From: Burkholderiales bacterium
Lineage (GTDB): Bacteria > Pseudomonadota > Gammaproteobacteria > Burkholderiales > Burkholderiaceae_D
Length of the DNA: 5,545 nucleotides
NCBI GenBank assembly: GCA_028868455.1
Contig: JAGWUK010000238.1
Location: forward strand, 1 to 5,545
Direction: 5' to 3'
The stretch's first letter is position 1, and each line of letters starts with the position of its first letter. Below, piece after piece: positions 1-5,526 of the stretch. Position numbers and translations under genes: made by a program. The notes beneath the pieces are model-generated. The model was not told the origin of the DNA. It made no database searches and saw only the letters and a program-made list of their open reading frames with translations.

Positions 1-1
1 T

Positions 2-397
2 TACCGCAGTGGTGCTGTGATCATGATGTTGTGGGCAGGGCTGGCCGCCTATATGCGTCGCGAACGCTGTTCGCACCTGATTGGTTGTGCCAGTATCAGT
101 CTGACTGATGGTGGTCAGAATGCCGCTGCCATTTATCGCGGCCTGACTGCTGGCGATTTCTCACCGCTCGAATACCGTGTCACACCGCACCTGCCTTTCC
201 CTCTGGAAGAAATCGACACCAGCAATAGCGAAGCACGTATCCCGCCACTGCTGAAAGGCTATTTGCGCGCCGGTGCCTGGGTTTGCGGCGAACCGGCCTG
301 GGATCCTGATTTCCACAGTGCAGATTTGTTTGTCATGCTGCCGCTTTCCAATCTGGATAACCGCTACGCCCGTCATTACGGCACCGAGGGGCAATAA
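2..397 (+). CDS. OlsB/hemolysin-like acyl-ACP N-acyltransferase (GNAT-like), 3' part only
   Basis: The reading frame is already open at the left edge, so only the C-terminal 131 or so residues are visible; the GTG at 17 is an internal valine, not a start. The visible part resembles the COG3176 family ('putative hemolysin', including the ornithine lipid enzyme OlsB), which transfers a 3-hydroxyacyl chain from acyl carrier protein to an amino group such as that of ornithine. Recognisable stretches are the hydrophobic LWAGLAAYM near the left end, the IGCASISLTDG strand after it, and the C-terminal signature PPLLKGYLRAGAWVCGEP followed by AWDPDF and a final LPLSNLDNRYARHYG. These are typical of the end of the family. 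The gene ends with TAA two bases before the next start codon, so the two are very probably cotranscribed. Family is fairly sure; the exact acceptor amine cannot be told because the catalytic N-terminal part is outside the window. Confidence 0.8.
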   Translation, partial: YRSGAVIMMLWAGLAAYMRRERCSHLIGCASISLTDGGQNAAAIYRGLTAGDFSPLEYRVTPHLPFPLEEIDTSNSEARIPPLLKGYLRAGAWVCGEPAWDPDFHSADLFVMLPLSNLDNRYARHYGTEGQ

Positions 398-399
398 AC

Positions 400-1272
400 A
401 TGAAAGCCGCTGACGAGTTCTTGAATCGCAAATTATTCAAATCGGGCAAAAAGGAAGTGCAACGCTTCCGTACGATCTGGATCTCCGATTTGCACTTGGG
501 AACCAGCGGCTGCCAGGCGGCCAAGCTGCTGGAATTTTTACGGGCAACCGAATCCGAAACCTTGTATCTGGTCGGCGATATCATCGACGGCTGGCAACTG
601 AAGCGTCGCTGGTACTGGGATCAGACGCACAATAATGTGGTGCAGACGGTTCTCAAAAAAGCCAAGAAGGGAACCAATGTCATTTTCGTTCCTGGTAACC
701 ACGATGAATCAATACGTCAGTTTATTGACCTTGATTTTGGCGGTATCAAAGTCCGTGATGAACTCGTCCATACCACGGCCAACGGCAAACGCATGCTGGT
801 CTTGCACGGTGACCGCTTCGACGGTGTCATCGCCTGCGCCAAATGGCTGGCTTATGTCGGCGATAGCCTGTACACCGTCATATTGAAATTCAATCAGATT
901 TTCAATAACTGGCGCGCCCGCGCTGGGATGCCGTATTGGTCGCTGTCGCAGTATCTGAAACTCAAAGTCAAAAACGCCGTCAGCTACATCACGCAGTTTG
1001 AAGACGCGCTGGCAGAAGAAGCCCGCCGCAAAGGCGTCGATGGCATCATCTGCGGACACATTCACAAACCCGAAATCCGCGACATCGGCGGCATCCTGTA
1101 TTGCAATGATGGTGACTGGGTAGAAAGTCTTTCCGCGTTGGTGGAAGATGCGCAGGGCGCTTTGCGTCTCGTGACCTGGCACGACATTATTCATCCTGAA
1201 AACGTGACGCATTCTGAAGAGGATTCTGCGACGATGCCTGAACCAGAACTGGAAATTCCAATCTCTGCCTGA
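400..1272 (+). CDS. UDP-2,3-diacylglucosamine diphosphatase-like calcineurin-type metallophosphoesterase
   Basis: This complete 290-residue protein has all the metal-binding motifs of the calcineurin-like phosphoesterase fold in order: DLHLG (30-34, ligands D30 and H32), GDIIDGW (59-65, D60), GNHDE (99-103, N100 and H101), HGD (136-138) and GHIHKP (219-224, H220 and H222), with NDGDW at 236-240. It resembles the COG2908 UDP-2,3-diacylglucosamine pyrophosphatase group, whose founder LpxH makes lipid X in lipid A synthesis. It is longer than typical LpxH, with a basic N-terminal leader and an acidic proline-containing tail after about residue 270, so I regard it as a paralogue rather than the housekeeping LpxH and give no symbol. 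There is no signal peptide, suggesting a cytoplasmic or membrane-associated enzyme. The ATG at 400 is supported by GAGG at 386-389 and by the 2-base gap after the acyltransferase. Its substrate is likely a phospholipid or nucleotide-lipid, inferred from family and neighbour. Confidence 0.85.
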   Translation: MKAADEFLNRKLFKSGKKEVQRFRTIWISDLHLGTSGCQAAKLLEFLRATESETLYLVGDIIDGWQLKRRWYWDQTHNNVVQTVLKKAKKGTNVIFVPGNHDESIRQFIDLDFGGIKVRDELVHTTANGKRMLVLHGDRFDGVIACAKWLAYVGDSLYTVILKFNQIFNNWRARAGMPYWSLSQYLKLKVKNAVSYITQFEDALAEEARRKGVDGIICGHIHKPEIRDIGGILYCNDGDWVESLSALVEDAQGALRLVTWHDIIHPENVTHSEEDSATMPEPELEIPISA

Positions 1273-1301
1273 TAGCGCGGATGCTGAATGCGCGTCATCA
1301 G
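1269..1301 (+). other. Imperfect hairpin overlapping the metallophosphoesterase stop codon
   Basis: CTGAT at 1269-1273 pairs with ATCAG at 1297-1301, and GCGCG at 1275-1279 pairs with CGCGT at 1291-1295 (one G-T wobble), with one A/C mismatch between the two blocks and an 11-base loop. The stop TGA (1270-1272) and an in-frame TAG directly behind it (1273-1275) lie in the 5' arm. The stem is followed by an A-rich, not T-rich, stretch on the + strand, so it is not a standard Rho-independent terminator for this gene. It may protect the mRNA 3' end or be chance. Confidence 0.4.
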
Positions 1302-1538
1302 AAAAATACAGATTCAACGGTTTCTTGGTTTGGTGATGTGCGTATTTCTTCGTTCTGTTTGCCGGATAAATTTACTGGCATCACCAGCGTTGTTGCCTCG
1401 TCGAGTCGCTAAAGACAGGTGACAGCGATAACGATCTGGACCGTGCGTGTTAATGAGGACGGTCTAATCACCGAAGCCTTGCCAAATGCAAGCACATCAT
1501 CTCTTGGAAATGAATACGGGCCGTCTGCAAGGCGGACA
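1273..1538. other. Gene-free region between convergent genes
   Basis: This lies between the 3' ends of the metallophosphoesterase gene (+) and sixA (-). I see no protein I recognise and no ribosome-binding-site-supported ORF confined to it. It holds two further small inverted repeats: TGGACCGT (1437-1444) against ACGGTCTA (1459-1466), with one G-T pair and a 14-base loop, and CTTGC (1478-1482) against GCAAG (1488-1492) with a 5-base loop. Neither is followed by a T-run on either strand, so termination here is either Rho-dependent or not visible by eye. Confidence 0.5.
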
Positions 1539-2018
1539 TTATTTGATGACGAGATCCGGCGACATGATGGCTTTCAGATAGGTGTGCATTTCGTCGGTTT
1601 CCCGGGGTTTTTGAGAAATCCACCAGACGTTGCCCTTACGTACGCTGTACTCTTGCAAAGAGTGCCCCAGCAGTTCGGCGACGACCTGACCGAGATACGG
1701 CTGGTGACCGATGATCAGGATAGGCTCGCGACTATTGGGCCAGTTGGCAGCCTTTAAAACGTCGGCGACCTGCGCTTCCGGTCCCAATTCATTTAATAGT
1801 TTGAATTTTCTGCCACAAGCAGCCAGCGCTTCAGCCGTTTCTTTGGTGCGCATGGTTGGGCTGGCCAGAATTTTGCAACTGTCCGGCAAGGTGCTGTCAA
1901 GCCAGTACGCCATTTTGCTGGCTTGCTTCTGGCCTTTGCCGGTGAGTTTGCGGAACTCATCGGAAATTTCACTGGTGGCCGGTTCTGCTTCGGCATGGCG
2001 CCAGAGAATCAAATCCAT
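1539..2018 (-). CDS. sixA: Phosphohistidine phosphatase SixA
   Basis: This is a 159-residue member of the histidine phosphatase (phosphoglycerate-mutase-like) superfamily, of the compact size typical of SixA. The N-terminal MDLILWRHAEAEP gives the RHA catalytic motif with the nucleophile H8 next to R7. SPTMRTKETAE at 53-63 supplies the second conserved arginine (R57), an acidic residue lies near E78, and GHQPYLG at 104-110 carries the second catalytic histidine H105. E. coli SixA removes phosphate from histidine of phosphotransfer domains such as ArcB and PtsN-pathway proteins; the target here is unknown. The ATG overlaps the ppk stop codon by one base (TAATG), and a strong ribosome binding site sits in the end of ppk, so the two genes are an operon with likely translational coupling. 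Because PPK1 works through a phosphohistidine intermediate, a functional link is attractive but is only inference. Confidence 0.9.
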   Translation of the reverse strand: MDLILWRHAEAEPATSEISDEFRKLTGKGQKQASKMAYWLDSTLPDSCKILASPTMRTKETAEALAACGRKFKLLNELGPEAQVADVLKAANWPNSREPILIIGHQPYLGQVVAELLGHSLQEYSVRKGNVWWISQKPRETDEMHTYLKAIMSPDLVIK

Positions 2019-4213
2019 TATTCCCCCTCAGATGTGGACAATGAGCCCAATTGTTGCATCAGGAATTGTTGTGCGCAGAACGGCACTTGCTTGGACCTGG
2101 CTTTCTTGCGTTCATAATGTCCTTCCGAGTCCAGCGTCCAGGCGTTGATATTGTCTTTCAGGTAGGGATCGAGACCCTCAGCCAGGATGCGTTTTTTCAG
2201 GGACTTGTCCAATACCGGGAATGCAACTTCTATCCTGCGGAATAGATTGCGGTTCATCCAGTCGGCGCTGGCCAGATGTACGTCGTGTGCCAGATCGTTG
2301 CGGAAATAATAGATGCGGCTGTGTTCGAGGAAGCGACCGATAATCGATCGAACCCGGATATTTTCGGATAAACCTGGTACGCCGGGACGCAATGCACAGG
2401 CGCCGCGTATGATCAGGTCAATTTTGACGCCATCAGCCGAAGCAGCATAGAGAGCGCGGATCACTGATTCATCCAGCAATGCATTCATCTTGGCGATGAT
2501 GCGCGCCGGGCGACCTTCTCTGGCGATACGTGCTTCGTTGCGAATAGATTTGATAATTTGCGGTTGCAGGGCAAATGGCGCCAGCCACAGAAATTCCAGT
2601 TTTTTCGGTTTGTTCAAACCCGTCAGGTGAATGAACACTTCGTTGACTTCGGCCGCTATACCAGCATGCGCAGTCAATAAGCCGAAATCGGTATAAAAAC
2701 GGGTTGTCGATGGATGGTAGTTGCCGGTACCAAGATGCGCATAATGACGTAATAGGCCACCTTCTTCGCGACGGATGACCAGCGCCAGCTTGGCATGCGT
2801 CTTCAGGCCAACAACGCCATACACAACTTGCGCGCCAGCTCTTTGCAGTTTATCGGCCCAGTTGATGTTGGCTTCTTCATCGAAACGCGCCATCAATTCA
2901 ACGATGACGGTCACTTCTTTTCCAAGTTGTGCCGCGGTAATCAGCGATTCCATCAGATCCGAATTCATGCCGGTACGATAAATCGTCTGCTTGATCGCGA
3001 CGACGCTAGGGTCGTGTGCGGCAGATCGGATGAAGTCAATAACGGTTTGGAATGGTTGGAACGGGTGGTGCAGCAAAATATCTTGTTTGCGCAGCAGTGT
3101 GAAAATATCGGCGTGCGCATATTTCGTGATGATTTTTGCCGAAAATGGCGGGAAGCGCAGATTGGGTTGCTTGACATGGTCGACCAGTTCGCCAAGTCTG
3201 ACCATATTGACCGGCCCATCAACCGGGTACAGGCGATCACTGTCGAGCGAAAATTGCTCAAGCAAAAAGCGCGACAAGTCTTCGGGGCAGTTTTTCGCTA
3301 CTTCCAGGCGCACCGCAGCGCCGAACTGACGTGTCTGCAGCTCACCTTGCAAGGCCTGGCGGAGGTTTTTGACTTCTTCCTCATCAACCCACAGGTCGCT
3401 GTCGCGGGTGACGCGGAACTGGGAATAATTGATGACTTCTCTGCCGTTGAACAGGTCTTCGATATGTGCATGGATAACGGACGACAGTAGACAGAATGAC
3501 ATGCCATTTTTGGAGATTTCGTCTGGCAAGCGAATAATGCGTGGAAGTACCCGCGGCGCTTTGACAATCGCAATGCCGGTTCCTCTGCCAAAAGCGTCCT
3601 TGCCAGCCAGAGAGACGATGAAATTCAGACTCTTGTTCACGACTTGCGGGAATGGATGCGCAGGGTCGAGGCCAATCGGCGTCAATAAAGGGCGGACTTC
3701 ACGTTCAAAGTAATCTTTGACCCAGGCACGTTGTGCCTCGTTGCGATCCGAGTGGCGCAAAACATGGATGCCTTTTTGCGAGAGCTGCGGAAGAATCTCG
3801 ACGTTCAGCAATTCATACTGACGCTGCGCTAATTGATGACATTCTTTGCTGATGCGTTTGAGCATCGCCTGAAATGCCGGGTGCTCAACGAGTTGACCAT
3901 CAACCGTGTTTTGCGCCAGTAAGCTGGCAACACGGACTTCAAAAAATTCGTCCAGATTGCTGCCGACGATGCAAAGGTAGCGCAGTCGCTCCAGTAAAGG
4001 GATCGTTTTGTCTTCCGCCTGCGCGAGTACACGCCAGTTGAAAGCTATCTGTGACATTTCCCTGTCGAGAAAAATGACCGAACGCGATAATTCAGCAGCG
4101 ACTGGCTTGAGCGCTTTGTCCGCAGATTTAGTAACAGGCTCAATCTCTGTTTTCTTCGTGTCGGACTCTATCTTTGAGAGTACGTCTTCTTTATTTTGCA
4201 TAGTTGTCCGCAT
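2018..4213 (-). CDS. ppk: Polyphosphate kinase 1 (PPK1)
   Basis: PPK1 reversibly transfers the gamma-phosphate of ATP to inorganic polyphosphate, normally at the inner membrane. From the chosen start the protein has 731 residues, somewhat longer than E. coli PPK (about 688) because of a lysine/glutamate-rich N-terminal extension of roughly 45 residues. The N domain starts at FLDREMSQIAFNWRVLAQAE (about 48-67). The head domain includes TPIGLDPAHPFPQVVNKSLNF (from about 178). HHPFQPF opens the catalytic part near 382. Conserved arginines are in IKQTIYRTG (R413) and ARFDEEANI (R443). The autophosphorylated histidine is H473 in GLKTHAKLAL, and the second active-site histidine is H631 in GRFLEHSRIYYF. 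The frame is open up to an ATG at 4258, but that codon lies inside a Pho box and upstream of the predicted transcript start. ATG 4213 has AAGG 8 bases before it; ATG 4201 (727 residues) is the alternative. It heads the ppk-sixA operon and is divergent from pstS. Confidence 0.95.
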   Translation of the reverse strand: MRTTMQNKEDVLSKIESDTKKTEIEPVTKSADKALKPVAAELSRSVIFLDREMSQIAFNWRVLAQAEDKTIPLLERLRYLCIVGSNLDEFFEVRVASLLAQNTVDGQLVEHPAFQAMLKRISKECHQLAQRQYELLNVEILPQLSQKGIHVLRHSDRNEAQRAWVKDYFEREVRPLLTPIGLDPAHPFPQVVNKSLNFIVSLAGKDAFGRGTGIAIVKAPRVLPRIIRLPDEISKNGMSFCLLSSVIHAHIEDLFNGREVINYSQFRVTRDSDLWVDEEEVKNLRQALQGELQTRQFGAAVRLEVAKNCPEDLSRFLLEQFSLDSDRLYPVDGPVNMVRLGELVDHVKQPNLRFPPFSAKIITKYAHADIFTLLRKQDILLHHPFQPFQTVIDFIRSAAHDPSVVAIKQTIYRTGMNSDLMESLITAAQLGKEVTVIVELMARFDEEANINWADKLQRAGAQVVYGVVGLKTHAKLALVIRREEGGLLRHYAHLGTGNYHPSTTRFYTDFGLLTAHAGIAAEVNEVFIHLTGLNKPKKLEFLWLAPFALQPQIIKSIRNEARIAREGRPARIIAKMNALLDESVIRALYAASADGVKIDLIIRGACALRPGVPGLSENIRVRSIIGRFLEHSRIYYFRNDLAHDVHLASADWMNRNLFRRIEVAFPVLDKSLKKRILAEGLDPYLKDNINAWTLDSEGHYERKKARSKQVPFCAQQFLMQQLGSLSTSEGE
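2023..2029 (-). promoter_or_regulatory. Ribosome binding site of sixA, inside ppk
   Basis: The minus strand reads GAGGGGG, then AATA, then the sixA ATG. This purine-rich Shine-Dalgarno sequence is encoded within the final Glu-Gly-Glu codons of ppk, so ribosomes finishing ppk end exactly where sixA initiation occurs. Confidence 0.8.
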
Positions 4214-4221
4214 GTCATAAA

Positions 4222-4225
4222 CCTT
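4222..4225 (-). promoter_or_regulatory. Ribosome binding site favouring the ppk start at 4213
   Basis: The minus strand reads AAGG, eight bases, then ATG at 4213-4211. The competing ATG at 4201 has only GGA (4209-4207) six bases upstream, and the upstream ATG at 4258 has no purine-rich stretch. This decides the start only provisionally between 4213 and 4201. Confidence 0.5.
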
Positions 4226-4243
4226 GCCATATATAGCATGGCA
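4225..4243. repeat. Small inverted repeat between the ppk -10 region and its start codon
   Basis: On the minus strand TGCCAT (4243-4238) is a perfect inverted repeat of ATGGCA (4230-4225), separated by 7 AT-rich bases. It spans the predicted ppk transcription start, so it could be an operator or part of the leader, but it is short enough to be chance. Confidence 0.3.
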
Positions 4244-4244
4244 G

Positions 4245-4278
4245 ATTCTAGTTGTCATTTGTGACTAGTTTATGACAA
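4245..4278 (-). promoter_or_regulatory. PhoB-type promoter of ppk-sixA (Pho box plus -10)
   Basis: On the minus strand two tandem 11-mers, TTGTCATAAAC (4278-4268) and TAGTCACAAAT (4267-4257), match the known Pho-box pattern of TGTCA-type repeats spaced 11 bases apart. A -10-like TAGAAT (4250-4245, five of six matches to TATAAT) follows 11 bases after the TAGTCA hexamer, the short spacing of PhoB-activated promoters in which the Pho box takes the place of the -35 element. Predicted transcript start is near 4238. A less PhoB-like alternative is ATGACA (4258-4253) with TATATA (4235-4230) at a 17-base spacing, which could act as a basal sigma70 promoter. Confidence 0.7.
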
Positions 4279-4319
4279 AAATATAGTTACAAATACAATT
4301 GTTTCAAGCTATTTCGGTA

Positions 4320-4353
4320 TGGTCATGAACTTGTCATAATTGCGTTGTACAGT
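4320..4353 (+). promoter_or_regulatory. PhoB-type promoter of pstS (Pho box plus -10)
   Basis: Two tandem 11-mers, TGGTCATGAAC (4320-4330) and TTGTCATAATT (4331-4341), form a Pho box. The -10-like TACAGT (4348-4353, four of six matches) lies 11 bases after the TTGTCA hexamer, the same geometry as the ppk promoter. At the normal 17-base spacing from TTGTCA there is no -10-like hexamer, which supports activator dependence. The predicted transcript start is near 4360, giving a leader of about 39 bases. Confidence 0.7.
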
Positions 4354-4388
4354 GCGCAGCGTAGTAAAGAATTCATGTAATTTAACCT

Positions 4389-4393
4389 AGAGG
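4389..4393 (+). promoter_or_regulatory. Ribosome binding site of pstS
   Basis: AGAGG followed by TGAAC and ATG at 4399 is a good Shine-Dalgarno arrangement. It shows that the in-frame GTG at 4393, which overlaps this site, is not the start. Confidence 0.8.
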
Positions 4394-4398
4394 TGAAC

Positions 4399-5442
4399 AT
4401 GCAAATCAAACGTGTCGTTAAATCCCTGATCGCTGTTGTCGGCGTTGCTGTGTCTTTCTCTGCTGCTCATGCAGCGGATATGACTGGTGCTGGTGCAACT
4501 TTCCCATATCCAATCTACGCCAAATGGGCAGAGGCTTATAAAAAAGCAACTGGCAATGGCTTGAACTATCAATCCATCGGTTCTGGCGGCGGTATCAAGC
4601 AAATCAAAGCTAAAACAGTCGATTTCGGTGCTTCCGATATGCCTTTGAAAGCAGAAGACCTGGAAAAAGAAGGTTTGATGCAATTCCCGGCAATTATCGG
4701 TGGCGTTATTCCAGTAGTTAATCTGGACGGCATTGCTCCAGGGCAACTGAAAATGACTGGCGACGTATTGGCCGGTATCTATATGGGCAAAATCACTAAA
4801 TGGAATGCTGCTGAAATCGCTGCTATCAATCCAGGCGTTAAATTGCCAGCAGAAGAAATCACAGTTGTTCACCGTTCTGATGGTTCTGGTACAACTTTCC
4901 TGTGGACTGACTATCTGAGCAAAGTTAATGCTGAATTCAAAACAGCAGTTGGCTCTTCCACAGCAGTTAAATGGCCAGTTGGCTTGGGCGGTAAAGGTAA
5001 CGAAGGTGTTGCTGCAAACGTTCAACGTATCAAAAATTCTATCGGTTACGTAGAGTACGCGTATGTTAAAAAGAACAAAATGACATACACCATGTTGAAA
5101 AATGCTGATGGTCAGTTCGCTGCACCTGATGATGCAAACTTCAAAGCTGCTGCTGCTGGCGCTGACTGGAGCAAAGCTCCTGGTATGTATCTGGTGTTGA
5201 CTAACCAACCAGGTAAAATCACTTGGCCTATCACTGGCGCGTCTTTCATCCTGATGCACAAAACTCAGGCTGACGCAGCTAAAGGCAAAGAAGTCTTGAA
5301 ATTCTACGACTGGGCATTCAAAAACGGTGGCGCAATGGCTGCTGAACTGGAATATGTCTCTTTGCCACCAGCAGTTGTTCAATTGATCGAAAACGGCTGG
5401 AAAGAAAAACTGAAAGATACTTCTGGTAAGGCTATCTGGTAA
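4399..5442 (+). CDS. pstS: Periplasmic phosphate-binding protein PstS (ABC transporter component)
   Basis: PstS captures inorganic phosphate in the periplasm and delivers it to the PstCAB importer. The 347-residue precursor begins with a Sec signal peptide: basic MQIKRVVK, a hydrophobic core, then AHA followed by AD, predicting cleavage after A25. The mature start DMTGAGATFPYPIY is typical of PstS. By resemblance to E. coli PstS, phosphate ligands are T34 and F35 (GATF), S62 (IGSGGG), D80 (FGASDMPL), R159, and S163-G164-T165 (HRSDGSGTTF). The C-terminal half includes GNEGVAANVQ, SIGYVEYAY and the final YVSLPP segment, so the protein is full length. The gene is less GC-rich than its neighbours, with lysine mostly AAA and alanine mostly GCT or GCA, which fits a strongly expressed protein. 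It is preceded by a Pho box and divergent from ppk; pstC, pstA and pstB probably follow beyond the window. Confidence 0.97.
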   Translation: MQIKRVVKSLIAVVGVAVSFSAAHAADMTGAGATFPYPIYAKWAEAYKKATGNGLNYQSIGSGGGIKQIKAKTVDFGASDMPLKAEDLEKEGLMQFPAIIGGVIPVVNLDGIAPGQLKMTGDVLAGIYMGKITKWNAAEIAAINPGVKLPAEEITVVHRSDGSGTTFLWTDYLSKVNAEFKTAVGSSTAVKWPVGLGGKGNEGVAANVQRIKNSIGYVEYAYVKKNKMTYTMLKNADGQFAAPDDANFKAAAAGADWSKAPGMYLVLTNQPGKITWPITGASFILMHKTQADAAKGKEVLKFYDWAFKNGGAMAAELEYVSLPPAVVQLIENGWKEKLKDTSGKAIW

Positions 5443-5498
5443 TTATTAGTTTGAAGGGCAGTTCGTAGTCTTAACTACTAACCGAGCTATTTTGTATG

Positions 5499-5526
5499 AG
5501 ACAATCTGGCGTAAGCCAGATTGTCT
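5499..5526 (+). terminator. Stem-loop after pstS, likely attenuator or mRNA 3'-end stabiliser
   Basis: AGACAATCTGGC (5499-5510) and GCCAGATTGTCT (5515-5526) form a perfect 12-bp stem closed by a GTAA loop, which fits the GNRA tetraloop pattern. The bases after it (TCTGGTGG) are not a T-tract, so it is a weak candidate for full Rho-independent termination. Between pstS and expected downstream pst genes such a hairpin commonly lets the binding protein be made in excess over the membrane parts. A smaller inverted repeat, GTAGT (5465-5469) with ACTAC (5474-5478), precedes it. The remainder of 5443-5545 shows no gene I can support. Confidence 0.65.

Noticed and set aside
709..1317. Minus-strand open frame of 202 codons opposite the metallophosphoesterase gene
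   Set aside because: It is antisense to a gene with all catalytic motifs intact, and the translation looks like a frame shadow.
1478..1492. CTTGC/GCAAG hairpin as the sixA terminator
   Set aside because: It has only 5 base pairs and no T-run after it on the minus strand.
1419..1757. Plus-strand open frame of 112 codons starting GTG in the convergent region
   Set aside because: Two thirds of it is antisense to sixA, it has no recognisable domain, and only a weak purine stretch precedes it.
2795..3490. Plus-strand open frame of 231 codons inside ppk
   Set aside because: It lies wholly antisense to well-conserved ppk coding sequence and matches no family I know.
4213..4223. TGTCATAAACC on the + strand as a further Pho-box half
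   Set aside because: There is no second GTCA repeat 11 bases on either side, and it lies at the ppk start codon and leader, so it is an isolated match.
4252..4278. TTGTCAT and ATGACAA as an inverted-repeat operator
   Set aside because: The 7-base arms are perfect, but the right arm is better explained as the first repeat of the minus-strand Pho box; the left arm has no partner repeat 11 bases away on the + strand.
4393..4398. GTG start two codons upstream of the pstS ATG
   Set aside because: It overlaps the Shine-Dalgarno sequence AGAGG; the ATG at 4399 gives a normal signal peptide and spacing.
4387..5382. Long minus-strand open frame of 331 codons opposite pstS
   Set aside because: Its translation is rich in Cys, Phe and Ser with no recognisable domain. 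It is the mirror of pstS codon bias on the opposite strand.
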